DNA from: Amycolatopsis eburnea
GTDB lineage: Bacteria > Actinomycetota > Actinomycetes > Mycobacteriales > Pseudonocardiaceae
DNA length: 64,000 bases
Reading direction: 5' to 3'
Assembly (NCBI RefSeq): GCF_003937945.1
Contig: NZ_RSEC01000060.1
Coordinates: forward strand, 806,001 to 870,000
Each line of letters starts with the position of its first letter. Within the stretch, counting starts at the first letter, position 1. A model generated the notes under the pieces. That model was given only the letters and a program-made list of their open reading frames with translations, was not told the origin of the DNA and did not search any database. Of this stretch, positions 1 to 8,156 are shown piece by piece. A program made the translations under genes and the position numbers.

Positions 1-338
1 ACCTCGTCGAAGGACCAGCCCGGCTGGTTCCAGCCGTCGTAGTCGATCTTCGTGCCGCGGACGTACAGCATCGCGTTGGTGGAGCTGGTGCCGCCCAGCA
101 CCTTGCCGCGCGGGAGGTACAGCCGTCGGCCGCCGAGGTGCGGCTCCTCCGCCGTGTCGTAGTCCCAGTCGTAGCGGGTGCGGAACAGCTGGCTGAACGC
201 CGCCGGGATGTGGATCTCCTCGGCGTCGTCCGGCGGTCCCGCCTCCAGCAGGGCCACCTTGACGTCGGGATCCTCCGACAGCCGGGCCGCCAGCACGCAC
301 CCCGTCGAACCCGCGCCGACGATCACGTAGTCGTACAT
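1..338 (-). CDS. GMC-family FAD oxidoreductase, N-terminal part (cut by window edge)
   Basis: Only the first 112 codons are visible; the gene runs off the left edge. The ATG at 338 opens a Rossmann FAD-binding segment with GAGSTG at residues 8-13. A GMC signature beginning GKVLGGTSSTNA follows near residue 78. By eye it resembles choline or alcohol dehydrogenase-type GMC enzymes, which oxidise primary alcohols with FAD. It lies 94 bp downstream of the aminotransferase on the same strand, so an alcohol-to-aldehyde-to-amine sequence is possible, but that is inference. It is distinct from the second GMC gene at 29.3-31.0 kb. Confidence 0.9.
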   Translation of the reverse strand, partial: MYDYVIVGAGSTGCVLAARLSEDPDVKVALLEAGPPDDAEEIHIPAAFSQLFRTRYDWDYDTAEEPHLGGRRLYLPRGKVLGGTSSTNAMLYVRGTKIDYDGWNQPGWSFDE

Positions 339-432
339 CTGCTCTCCAAGCTCCAGAAGGTCAATCGGGGTCGAGCTCGCTGCCGGAGCTCGGCGAGCGG
401 GACGGCGGGCTCGCACCCGCCGTCCCACGGGG

Positions 433-1830
433 TCAGCGCGGTGCGAGCGTGCCGTCCGGGCGCAGCCGGGAAACGACTTCGACGACCGCCGCGGCCGCCC
501 GGCGCGCCTCGGCCTCGGTGAACACCAGCGGCGGCGCGAGCACGAAGTTGTGCCCGTACGGCCGGGCGATCACGCCGTGGACCTTGCGCGTCTCGAACGC
601 GACCGCCTCGACCTGCGACCAGTCGAGCGGAGCCGTCGTCTCCTTGTCGGCGACCAGTTCGAGGGCGGCGAGGGTGCCCTCGATCCGGACGTCCCCGACG
701 TTGGGCAGCTCGCGGGCCGGGGCCAGCGCCTCCTCGAACCAGCCCTGGATGCGCCGCGCGTTGTCCAGCAGGCCTTCGCGCTCGATGATGTCGAGCGTGG
801 CCAGGCCGAGGGCGCAGGCGACCGGGTGCCCCTGGAACGTGTAGCCGTGGAAGAAGCCGCCGTCGCCGATGAGGGTGTCGGCGATGTCGTCGGTCATCAG
901 GGTGGCGCCCAGCGGCGCGTAGCCACCCGCGATGCCCTTGGCGGCGGTGATGATGTCCGCCTCCATGCCCTGGTTCGCCGACTCGAACCACGAGCCGATC
1001 CGGCCGAACGCCGTGACGACCTCGTCCGCGATGAGCAGGATCCCGTTCTTGCGCAGGACTTCCCGCACGCGCTTCCAGTAGCCCGGCGGCGGGGCGAGGA
1101 CGCCGCCACCGGCCATGATGGGCTCGCCGATCATGGCGGCGATGTTCTCCGCGCCGATCCGCTCGATGGTGTCTTCGAGCTCCTGGACCAGGAAGTCGGT
1201 CGGGTCGACGTCGCCGTAGAGCTGCTTCGCCCGGTACGGGTAGGGCGGGGAGAGCTTCTCGACGTGCGGCAGGTTCGGGCCGACGCCGGCCTGCATGGGC
1301 GGGAAGCCGGTCGCGGTGCCGCTGCCGTAGGTCGCGCCGTGGAACGAGTAGTGCCGGGCGAGGATCCACGTCCGGTCCGGCGCGCCCTTGCGGGTGTGGT
1401 AGAGCCGGGCGGCCTTGATCGCGGTCTCCACGGCTTCCGAACCACCGCTGGAGAAGGCGACCCGGTTGATGCCGGCCGGGGCGAGCTGCGCGAGCCGCTC
1501 GGCGAGCCGGATCGCCTTCTCGTTGGTGAACTCGAGGAGGCTCGTGAAGAACTCGATCTCCTTGATCTGCTTCGCGGCGACCTCGGCGAGGTCGGCGCGG
1601 CCGTGACCGAGCGGCGAGTGCCAGACCCCGCCGCCGGCGGCGTCGAGGAGTTCGTTGCCGCGCGCGTCCCAGACCGTGCTCCCCTGCCCCTTGACGATGA
1701 CCAGCCGGTCGGTGATGTCACCGCGGTGCATCGAGCGGACCAGGTGCTTGCGGTCGAGGTCTTCCAGTTCCGACGCCGGGGCGGACAACGGCGGGATCCC
1801 AGGTGTGGTCACGGCTTTCAGTCCAATCAT
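433..1830 (-). CDS. Class III PLP-dependent aminotransferase
   Basis: A full-length (465 aa) class III (omega/ornithine-type) aminotransferase, a family that moves an amino group between an amino donor and a ketone or aldehyde. The PLP lysine is K298 in ITAAKGIAGGYAPLG. The upstream LLIADEVVTAFGR segment supplies the PLP-contacting Asp. The ATG at 1830 is taken as the start because a motif shared with another promoter of the cluster lies just upstream of it. A GTG at 1869 with a weak GGAAAG site would add 13 residues. The gene sits between a flavin monooxygenase and a GMC oxidoreductase, so it is probably a tailoring enzyme. The substrate cannot be read from the sequence. Confidence 0.9.
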   Translation of the reverse strand: MIGLKAVTTPGIPPLSAPASELEDLDRKHLVRSMHRGDITDRLVIVKGQGSTVWDARGNELLDAAGGGVWHSPLGHGRADLAEVAAKQIKEIEFFTSLLEFTNEKAIRLAERLAQLAPAGINRVAFSSGGSEAVETAIKAARLYHTRKGAPDRTWILARHYSFHGATYGSGTATGFPPMQAGVGPNLPHVEKLSPPYPYRAKQLYGDVDPTDFLVQELEDTIERIGAENIAAMIGEPIMAGGGVLAPPPGYWKRVREVLRKNGILLIADEVVTAFGRIGSWFESANQGMEADIITAAKGIAGGYAPLGATLMTDDIADTLIGDGGFFHGYTFQGHPVACALGLATLDIIEREGLLDNARRIQGWFEEALAPARELPNVGDVRIEGTLAALELVADKETTAPLDWSQVEAVAFETRKVHGVIARPYGHNFVLAPPLVFTEAEARRAAAAVVEVVSRLRPDGTLAPR

Positions 1831-1839
1831 GAGAGGAGA

Positions 1840-1866
1840 CGACGTAATTCGCCCCAGGAACGTTGG
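1840..1866. promoter_or_regulatory. Possible operator shared with the 15.35 kb promoter
   Basis: The block CGTAATTCGCCCCAGGAACG lies in the 111-bp gap before the aminotransferase. It shares the ATTCGCCCCA centre and a flanking AACGTT with the inverted repeat at 15354-15377. In both cases it sits 12-13 nt upstream of an ATG on the - strand. Its function as a regulator site is inferred from the similarity alone. Confidence 0.35.
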
Positions 1867-1941
1867 CACACAACACTTTCCGAAACCGAGTTCACCGTAC
1901 CCGGCGGTCGGTCGAGGACTTCTCCGCCGGTGCGGGGCGTC

Positions 1942-3129
1942 TCAGATGTACTGCGTGTTGGGTTCCAGGCCGAGCAGGACCCGGCCGTAGAGCTCGTTGT
2001 TCGTGTCGGGCGCCATCAGCGCGTGCAGGTTCACCACGTGGATGTCGCGCGTGATCCGCTGGATCGGCACGCTGCTGTAGGCCGACGAACCGCCGCTGGC
2101 GAGGCTCAGCGCGTCCACCGCCGACTTGGTGAGCCGGCAGATCGCGCCGATGTCCGCACGGGTGCGGGCGCGCTCGAGCAGCGACCACTCCGCGCCGGTG
2201 GCGGCCTTCTCGTCCGCGGTGCGGGTGATCCGGTCCGCGTGGAAGGCGGCCTGGTCGATCTGCAGCCGGGCCTCCGCGACCTTGAGGTGCGTGACGGGCG
2301 CCTCGGCCTGGTGCGCGTAGTCGGTGTAGGTGATCTTGCGGGTGCCGACGCGCTCGAGGAAGTTCTCCATCGCCGCCTCGGCGAGCCCGATCGCCGTGCC
2401 CGCCGAGGACGCGTTCGCCACGCCCAGCAACGGGTTCCGGTAGATCGGCAGCTCGGCGCTGGCCGGCGAGTGGCTCTGGCCCTGCAGGATCGACACCAGC
2501 GGGATGACGCGCTCGGCGGGCACGAACAGGTCGTTCGCGACGGTGGTGACGCTGCCGGAGCCGGCCATGCCCATCGTGTACCAGTCGTCGATGACCTGGA
2601 GATCGCTCAGCGGCACCAGCGCGGCGACCGGCCACATGCCCTGGCCGTCCGGCGTCGGGGCGATGGCGATGATCTCCTGCCAGTGGCTGTGCAGCGCGCC
2701 GCTGATGAAGCCCCAGCGGCCGTTGACGACGTAGCCGCCGTCGGTGGGCACGGCCTGCCCGCCCGGGCTGAGCGTGCCGCAGACGCGGACGTCCGGCGTC
2801 GAGTAGACCTCGTCCTGCACGGCGTCCGGGAACATGCCGACCATCCAGCCGGGGATGTTCCACACCGACGTCGTCCAGCCGACGGCGCCGTCCCCGCGCG
2901 CCAGCTCGACGAGCACGGCGTTCAGCGTGGCGGTGTCGACCTCGAACCCGCCGTAGCGCTTCGGCACGCGCAGCTTGAAGAACCCGGCGTCGCCCAGCGC
3001 CTCGAGCGTGTCGTCGTGCAGGCGGCGGTTCTCCTCGTGCCAGACGGCGTTCTTCTGGAGCAGGGGCACCAGGTCCTGGGCCCGGCGGACCAGTTCCTCG
3101 CGCGAAGGGACGGGGACGTTCGTCGTCAT
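1942..3129 (-). CDS. Acyl-CoA dehydrogenase-fold flavin-dependent monooxygenase
   Basis: A 395-aa protein with the acyl-CoA dehydrogenase fold as used by class D flavin monooxygenases (HsaA, p-hydroxyphenylacetate hydroxylase C2 and relatives). These hydroxylate aromatic or other substrates using reduced flavin delivered by a separate reductase. The helical N-domain, the middle domain with GRWGFISGALHSHW and the C-terminal helical domain are all present. The start ATG at 3129 follows an AAGGACC ribosome site. The flavin reductase at 20.0-20.6 kb is the obvious partner. It leads a - strand run into the aminotransferase and GMC gene, suggesting joint side-chain tailoring. The substrate is unknown. 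Confidence 0.85.
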   Translation of the reverse strand: MTTNVPVPSREELVRRAQDLVPLLQKNAVWHEENRRLHDDTLEALGDAGFFKLRVPKRYGGFEVDTATLNAVLVELARGDGAVGWTTSVWNIPGWMVGMFPDAVQDEVYSTPDVRVCGTLSPGGQAVPTDGGYVVNGRWGFISGALHSHWQEIIAIAPTPDGQGMWPVAALVPLSDLQVIDDWYTMGMAGSGSVTTVANDLFVPAERVIPLVSILQGQSHSPASAELPIYRNPLLGVANASSAGTAIGLAEAAMENFLERVGTRKITYTDYAHQAEAPVTHLKVAEARLQIDQAAFHADRITRTADEKAATGAEWSLLERARTRADIGAICRLTKSAVDALSLASGGSSAYSSVPIQRITRDIHVVNLHALMAPDTNNELYGRVLLGLEPNTQYI

Positions 3130-3236
3130 CGGTGGTCCTTCCGGGTTTCCACGTGCGGCTTCGGGTCGAGAATCCGCTTCCCCGCTCCGGCGGCGCACCT
3201 CCGCGATTGCGGAGCACGCCGCCGGGTGCGCGGCGC

Positions 3237-3698
3237 TCAGCCGCGGATCGGGCTGCTCTGGTGCGACAGGAGCGACCACTCGCCGTCGCGCTCCACCACG
3301 ATCCAGGTGGCGCGGATCTGGCGCTCCGGCGCGGTTTCGGTTTCGCCGTCGAGGATGATGCCGCCCTGGGTGATCACCATCGCGGTGTCCTCGGCCAGGA
3401 ACGTGACCTGCAGCGGCCAGCCCTTGACGTGCGCGCCGGCCAGCGGGCCGTCGAAGCCCGCCTGCATGTACGCGCGGATCTGCTCGCGGCTGGTCAGCTG
3501 CTCGTCCTGCATGAGCAGGCTGCCGTTCTCGGTGAAGACCCCGGCGAACTCGTCGGCGTCGTTGGTCTTCCACGCGTGCGTGATGCGCAGCGGCACGGTC
3601 AGCGCGGCGCGGTCGCGGGGATCGGTGAACTCGCGGTAGAAGTCCGTGTCCTCCTCGACCCCGTACGAGGCGAGGATTTCCGTTGCGGTGGCGGGCAT
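3237..3698 (-). CDS. SgcJ/EcaC-family NTF2-like protein, copy A1
   Basis: A 153-aa NTF2/SnoaL-fold protein of the SgcJ/EcaC type, a family commonly encoded in enediyne clusters with an auxiliary, not fully defined role. It carries the VPLRITHAWKTNDADEF and VFTENGSLLM segments typical of the family and ends in SSPIRG. The ATG at 3698 follows GGAGCC. It is tandem with the related gene at 3728-4195, and the same two-gene arrangement is repeated at 7678-8615. The last residues and even the bases after the stop resemble the copy at 7678, pointing to duplication of a gene pair. Confidence 0.85.
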   Translation of the reverse strand: MPATATEILASYGVEEDTDFYREFTDPRDRAALTVPLRITHAWKTNDADEFAGVFTENGSLLMQDEQLTSREQIRAYMQAGFDGPLAGAHVKGWPLQVTFLAEDTAMVITQGGIILDGETETAPERQIRATWIVVERDGEWSLLSHQSSPIRG

Positions 3699-3727
3699 TG
3701 CGGCTCCTTCGTCGGTGTTCCGGGTGT

Positions 3728-4195
3728 TCACCAGCGGAGGGTCGCGCCGGTGCCGCGCGGGCTGTTCTGGTAGCCGGCGAGGTACCACACGCCGTCTTCT
3801 TCCTTCTTGACCGTCCACGTCGAGCGGACGGCGAGCTCCGGCGAGATCTCGGTCTCCCCCGGCGCCAGGATGCCGCCGTGCGTGCGGATCAGCGCGACGG
3901 TGTCGGTCACGATCCGCAGGTCGACCGGCTTGCCGGTGATCCGCGAGCCCTTGAACGGGCCGGCGAACGCGGCCGCCAGGAACGGGCGGATCTCGTCGCG
4001 GCCGACCTTGTAGACGTCACCCGGCAGGATCAGGGTGCCGTCCTTGGTGAAGACGTCGACGACCGCGTCGACGTCGTTGCGGGCCCAGGCTTCCACCAGC
4101 CGCAGCGGGACGCCCAGCACTTCCTTCTCCCGTTCGCTCGTGAACGGGCCGTAGTAGTCGTCCAACGCGGACGACGCGTCGAGTTCAGCGGACAC
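3728..4195 (-). CDS. SgcJ/EcaC-family NTF2-like protein, copy B1
   Basis: A 155-aa SgcJ/EcaC-type protein. It starts at GTG 4195 behind a GAGGAGG site and ends in NSPRGTGATLRW. It shares YYGPFTSEREKEVLGVPLRL, LPGDVYK and LIRTHGGILA with the copy at 8157-8615, and is closer to that copy than to its immediate neighbour. The small alpha+beta cone can bind a hydrophobic intermediate. In enediyne clusters these proteins are thought to be auxiliary to core or ring processing. It is the promoter-proximal member of the A1/B1 pair on the - strand. Confidence 0.85.
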   Translation of the reverse strand: MSAELDASSALDDYYGPFTSEREKEVLGVPLRLVEAWARNDVDAVVDVFTKDGTLILPGDVYKVGRDEIRPFLAAAFAGPFKGSRITGKPVDLRIVTDTVALIRTHGGILAPGETEISPELAVRSTWTVKKEEDGVWYLAGYQNSPRGTGATLRW

Positions 4196-4282
4196 CGGGT
4201 CCTCCTCTTCGCCTCAGCGGACGGGTCCCGCCCATCATCGGCGCTCACCCCGTGACCCGGCGCCTTCTGCATTGCCGCTACG

Positions 4283-4756
4283 TCACGCGCTCCGGTCGAG
4301 GCCGGCGACGAGCGGCTCCGGGCGCACGTTGTGCGGGTACGGCCAGCCGCGCTGCGTCAGGTAGAGCACGAGGTCGACGGTGTTGCTCGCGACGTCGATC
4401 TGCGCGATGCGGTGGTTTTCGATCTTCAGCACAATTGTTTCCACCGACGTGCCCTCCCGGCCGGTCGGCCCGATGTGGAAAAACGGCTCGTCGTGTTTCC
4501 AGTGCAGGTTGAAGACGATGAAGCCGCGCCCGTTCCCCTGCTCGTCCAGCGCGAGGTGCTCGTCGATCAGGTCTATCCGCTTGCCGAGGCGCACGAACCA
4601 CTTCGCCCATTCCTTCAGCGCGCCGAGGCCGATCTGACCGAATTGCGCCGGGCTGTTGATCAGGACGTCGTCGGCGATGATGGCGTCCCATCGCTCGAAC
4701 TCGACGAGTTGCAAGCCGTCGTACAGTTCTCTGGTCAGCGTGGTTTCCGAATTCAC
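4283..4756 (-). CDS. SnoaL/NTF2-like protein, divergent fifth member
   Basis: A 157-aa NTF2/SnoaL-fold protein. GTG 4756 is chosen because CAGGAG lies 6 nt upstream. Segments such as FERWDAIIADDVLINSPAQ and HWKHDEPFFHIGPTGREGTS look like SnoaL-like polyketide cyclases and hydroxy-acid-binding proteins. It is clearly different from the four SgcJ-type copies nearby. It may bind or isomerise a pathway intermediate, but no catalytic residue set is obvious. It is divergently transcribed from the acyl-CoA oxidase-like gene across a 174-bp promoter region. Confidence 0.75.
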   Translation of the reverse strand: MNSETTLTRELYDGLQLVEFERWDAIIADDVLINSPAQFGQIGLGALKEWAKWFVRLGKRIDLIDEHLALDEQGNGRGFIVFNLHWKHDEPFFHIGPTGREGTSVETIVLKIENHRIAQIDVASNTVDLVLYLTQRGWPYPHNVRPEPLVAGLDRSA

Positions 4757-4822
4757 GGTCACTCCTGTGGAGAGTAGGTTGTGGAACGACCGAGAATGGC
4801 ACCGCCGCACCGCGCGCTGCCA

Positions 4823-4843
4823 GTTTCCGGCGAATCGGGAAAC
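4823..4843. promoter_or_regulatory. Inverted repeat in divergent promoter region
   Basis: GTTTCC at 4823-4828 and GGAAAC at 4838-4843 form six-base arms around a 9-nt spacer. They sit in the gap between the NTF2-like gene (-) and the acyl-CoA oxidase-like gene (+). The symmetry and divergent position suit a regulator site. The arms are short, so this is tentative. Confidence 0.3.
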
Positions 4844-4930
4844 CCAGAGCGCACGCTCGGAGTAGAGCGCGGTACCGGCCCCGATTACCGTGCGACAGTG
4901 GAGTGAACCCGGCCCGCGGAAAGGGCGGAC

Positions 4931-6439
4931 ATGAATCCTTGGCCGACCGGGGAGCCGCCGGAAGCGCGCCTGCGGGCCGCGCTCGCCGCCGACCGGCCCC
5001 TCCTCCACGACCACCCCCGGCTGCGGGCGCTGCTCGAATCGAGCGCGGTGGCGGACCCGGGCGAGTTCTTCCTGCTGTTCCTGCACCACTGCATGGCCAC
5101 CGGCGCCGCGCTCGACCAGGGCGCCGCCGAGGAGGACGTCGCCGATCTCGCCTCCGGGCGCTGGGCCGGCGCCGCGCTGCTCGCCGAACTGGGCCACGCC
5201 AACAGCAACTCCCGCACGCACACCGAGGCCGTCTTCGACCCGGCGACGCGGGAGTTCGTGCTGTCGACCCCGGTTCCCGGCGCGGCGAAGTACCCGGCCA
5301 CCTTCGGCCCGGCCGGGCTCGCGACGCTCGCCGTCGTCAGCGCGCGGCTCCTCATCGGCGGCACGGAGCACGGCACCGCGCTGTTCCTGGTCCCGGTGCG
5401 CGACGAGCGCGGGCCCTGCCCGGGTGTGTCGATCGAACCCTGCCCGCCGACCGCGTTGCTGCCCCTGGACTACGCGACGGTCCGGTTCGACGGCGTCCGC
5501 GTGCCCTACCGGCGCTGGCTGCGCGACGGCGCGTCGATCACCCCGGACGGCGAGTTCCACGACCCGCTGGCCGACGCCGGCGCCCGCGGCCGCCGCACGA
5601 TGAGCATGGGCCGCTTCGGCTGGGGCGCGATCACCGTCGGCCTCGCCGCGGTCGCGCGCGCGAGCGTCTCACTCGCCCTCGACCGCGCGGGCCGCCGCCG
5701 GACCCTCGACCGGCTGGCCGGCGAGATCCCCGCGATCGACCACCTCAACCAGCAGCGCCTGCTGTTCGGCGCGCTGGCGTCGGCGCTCGCGGCGACGACG
5801 CTCGCCCGGCGCGAGACCGGCCGCTACTGGTCCTTCGGCGCACCGCCCGGCGTGCACCGCGAGCTGGGGCTGACCAAGGTCGCGGTCACGGCGCTGGCCG
5901 ACCGCGCGGTGAACCGCGCCCGCTCGGCCAGCGGTACGGCCGGGTTCTTCTCCGAGCACCGGCTGATCGGCTACCAGGGCCTGACCCTGGCGTTCCAGTC
6001 CGCCGGCGGCGACAACCGGCTGATCGCGCTCGACGCGGCGTGGACGATGGCGGCGGGCCAGGAGTACACGCCGCCCGCGGACGCACCGGGCGCGGACGAG
6101 TGGGTCACGCTCTTCCGGCACCGGGAACGCCTGCTGCACGAGGAACTCGCGACCGGCCTCGACGGCTCGTTCGACACCTGGAACGCGCGCTCGGAACTGG
6201 CGCTGCGCTTCGTTTCCGCGCACTCGGCCCGCCGGACGGCGGAGGTCGTCTCCGGCGAGCTGCCGTCCGACCTGTACGAGCTGCACTGCCTCGAGGAGGT
6301 CGAGGCGCACGCGGGGTGGTTCCTGGCCCACGGGCTGCTCACCGCCGACCAGGTGCTCGGCCTGCCGGACCGGATCAACGCGCTCTGCCGCTGCCTGCAC
6401 CAGGACCCCACCCCGCTCGACCGGCTTCTGTGCCGTTAA
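4931..6439 (+). CDS. Acyl-CoA oxidase/dehydrogenase-like flavoprotein
   Basis: A 502-aa protein resembling acyl-CoA oxidases. FFLLFLHHCMATGAALDQG opens the helical domain, ELGHANSNSRTHTEAVFD covers the FAD/substrate loop, and PRRR-rich helices lead to the FFSEHRLIGYQGLTLAFQSAGGDN segment, where the oxidase family places its flavin-contacting GxGGDN. Such enzymes desaturate acyl chains and pass electrons to O2. It is the first + strand gene of the cluster, divergent from the NTF2-like gene. The stop codon lies inside the left arm of a long palindrome. A role in desaturating a polyketide or acyl side chain is inferred. Confidence 0.75.
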   Translation: MNPWPTGEPPEARLRAALAADRPLLHDHPRLRALLESSAVADPGEFFLLFLHHCMATGAALDQGAAEEDVADLASGRWAGAALLAELGHANSNSRTHTEAVFDPATREFVLSTPVPGAAKYPATFGPAGLATLAVVSARLLIGGTEHGTALFLVPVRDERGPCPGVSIEPCPPTALLPLDYATVRFDGVRVPYRRWLRDGASITPDGEFHDPLADAGARGRRTMSMGRFGWGAITVGLAAVARASVSLALDRAGRRRTLDRLAGEIPAIDHLNQQRLLFGALASALAATTLARRETGRYWSFGAPPGVHRELGLTKVAVTALADRAVNRARSASGTAGFFSEHRLIGYQGLTLAFQSAGGDNRLIALDAAWTMAAGQEYTPPADAPGADEWVTLFRHRERLLHEELATGLDGSFDTWNARSELALRFVSAHSARRTAEVVSGELPSDLYELHCLEEVEAHAGWFLAHGLLTADQVLGLPDRINALCRCLHQDPTPLDRLLCR

Positions 6440-6485
6440 GGCCACCTTACGGGCGTCTGACGCCCGTAAGGTGGCCTTAACGGCA
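6431..6485. terminator. 25-bp-arm palindrome between convergent genes
   Basis: Perfect arms at 6431-6455 and 6461-6485 flank a 5-nt loop (TCTGA). It lies between the convergent acyl-CoA oxidase-like and methyltransferase genes and includes the TAA stop of the former. There is no U-tract, so bidirectional terminator is the likely but unproven role. Confidence 0.7.
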
Positions 6486-6503
6486 GTGGGCTGGAAGCGG
6501 GCG

Positions 6504-7529
6504 TCAGCGGGCGACGGCCTCCACGACCGACACCGCGAACCCGGTGTCGAGAACCCGGGTCAGCTCCAGCCCGGCCTTGTCGAACAGCGCCCGGAACTCC
6601 TCCTCGGTGCGCTCCCGGCCCGGCAGGATCGACATGACCATGATGTCGAACAGCTTGCCCAGGTGCGGTTCGTTGCGCGGCGGGATCACCGTGTCCAGCA
6701 CCACGATCCGGCCGCCGGGGCGCATCGCGCGGCGGCAGTTGCGCAGGATGCGCACGCACTGCTCGTCGTTCCAGTCGTGGATGATGTGCTTGAGCAGGTA
6801 GACGTCGGCCGGCGGGCACTCCTCGAAGAAGTCGCCGGTGACGAGCTCCCAGCGGTCGTCGTCGCCGAGCTCGCCGAGGCGGTGGCCGGCCACGACGTGG
6901 TCGCCCAGGTCCATCAGGAGGCCGTACAGGCTGTCGTCCGCGCGCAGCGCTTCGAGCAGCAACCCGCCGTACCCGCCGCCGACGTCGACGACCGTCGCCC
7001 CGGCCGGGAAGGTCAGGTTGCGGATGATGGAAGCGTTCTCGGAGTCCGACTTCGACTGCATGCCCGAATAGAACGTCTCGGGGGACTCGACGTCGCGGAA
7101 GTAGTCGAAGAACGTCGTGCCGAACACCTTGTCGAAGGACGCGTCGCCGTGCTCGACGCTGTGCGCCAGCTCGCCGTGGGAGTTCCAGAACGTCTTGTCG
7201 GTGAAGGTCAGGACGGCGGACCGGAGCGAGCCCGGCACGTCCGAGCGCAGCAGCTCGGCCTCGGGGGTCAGCTCGAAGCGCCCCCGGTCGTCCTCGTGGA
7301 ACACCCCGCGCATGGCGAGGGCCCGCAGGACGCGGTTCAGGTTGTCGGCGTGGGCCCCGGTGGCCTGCGCCAGCTCGACGACCGTCTTCGGCCCGCTGGC
7401 CAGGTGGTCGGCGACGCCCACGGCGGCCGCGGCGCGCAGGGCCGCGGAATAGACGTAGCCCAACGTCTCCTCGAACAAGCGGATCCCGGCCTGTTCGGTG
7501 TCGGAGAGTCTTGCCGGTTTGCTGTCCAC
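6504..7529 (-). CDS. SAM-dependent O-methyltransferase (AdoMet_MTases, plant COMT-like)
   Basis: A 341-aa small-molecule O-methyltransferase. An N-terminal dimerisation winged helix (LFEETLGYVYSAALRAAAAVG) is followed by the SAM-binding loop VVDVGGGYGG. LKHIIHDWND supplies the catalytic HDW (general base His) typical of the CrtF/DnrK/COMT class. The start is GTG 7529 with GGAAGG upstream; the reading frame could be extended, but without a better ribosome site. It likely methylates a phenolic or enolic hydroxyl of the enediyne periphery. It precedes nothing on the same strand until the NTF2-like genes at 4.7 kb, and converges on the acyl-CoA oxidase-like gene. Confidence 0.88.
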   Translation of the reverse strand: MDSKPARLSDTEQAGIRLFEETLGYVYSAALRAAAAVGVADHLASGPKTVVELAQATGAHADNLNRVLRALAMRGVFHEDDRGRFELTPEAELLRSDVPGSLRSAVLTFTDKTFWNSHGELAHSVEHGDASFDKVFGTTFFDYFRDVESPETFYSGMQSKSDSENASIIRNLTFPAGATVVDVGGGYGGLLLEALRADDSLYGLLMDLGDHVVAGHRLGELGDDDRWELVTGDFFEECPPADVYLLKHIIHDWNDEQCVRILRNCRRAMRPGGRIVVLDTVIPPRNEPHLGKLFDIMVMSILPGRERTEEEFRALFDKAGLELTRVLDTGFAVSVVEAVAR

Positions 7530-7677
7530 GGGATCACCTTCCGCTCGTCGCCTGTGGCTCCCCATCGTGGCGGCGCGCCGCGACCGGCGTCGACTCCTCC
7601 TGTGCGCGACCACAGTGGACACTTCACGCGCGAAAGCCACCCCAGCGCACCGGGGTGGCCTGCGCGCCGCGGCGGGC

Positions 7678-8133
7678 TCAGCCGCGGATCGGGCTGGTCT
7701 GGTGGGAGACGAGCTTGTAGTCGCCCGCCTCCTTGCGCACGACCCAGGTCGCCCGGTTCTCGTTCTCCGGCGCGATCTCGGTGGCGCCGTCCAGGATGAT
7801 GCCGCCCTTGGTGATCGCCAGCGCGACGCCGTCGGCCAGGAACTTGCACTGGACGGGCTCGTCGGCGACCTTGCTGCCGCGGTACGCGCCGGCGAACTGC
7901 TCGGCCAGGTAGGCGCGGATCGCCTCGCGGCCGCGCAGCTGCTCGTCGCCGATCAGCATGCTGCCGTCGTCGGTGAACAGGTCGGCCAGCGCGTCGGCGT
8001 CCCCGGCGTCCCAGGCGGCGCGCAGGCGCAGCGGGACGGTGAAGACCGCGCCCTCCTCGCCGTTGGGGAAGTCGCCGTAGTAGCCGGCCCACTGCTTGGC
8101 CTTGGCGACCAGGTCGGAAGCCTTGGAAGTCAT
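7678..8133 (-). CDS. SgcJ/EcaC-family NTF2-like protein, copy A2
   Basis: A 151-aa SgcJ/EcaC-type protein and the second copy of the type that ends in PIRG (compare 3237-3698). Shared segments include VPLRLRAAWDAGDADAL, LFTDDGSMLIGDEQLRGRE and ITKGGIILDG. ATG 8133 follows GAGGAG. It lies 23 bp after the B-type copy and the two are almost certainly co-transcribed. Keeping four such genes in one cluster is unusual and suggests different partners or substrates. Confidence 0.85.
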   Translation of the reverse strand: MTSKASDLVAKAKQWAGYYGDFPNGEEGAVFTVPLRLRAAWDAGDADALADLFTDDGSMLIGDEQLRGREAIRAYLAEQFAGAYRGSKVADEPVQCKFLADGVALAITKGGIILDGATEIAPENENRATWVVRKEAGDYKLVSHQTSPIRG

Positions 8134-8156
8134 CGGTGTCTCCTCGAAGATGGGGG

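Noticed and set aside
323..1369. Overlapping - strand frames in the aminotransferase region
   Set aside because: Arginine/proline-rich composition typical of wrong-frame GC-rich DNA; the correct frame has the full PLP enzyme motifs.
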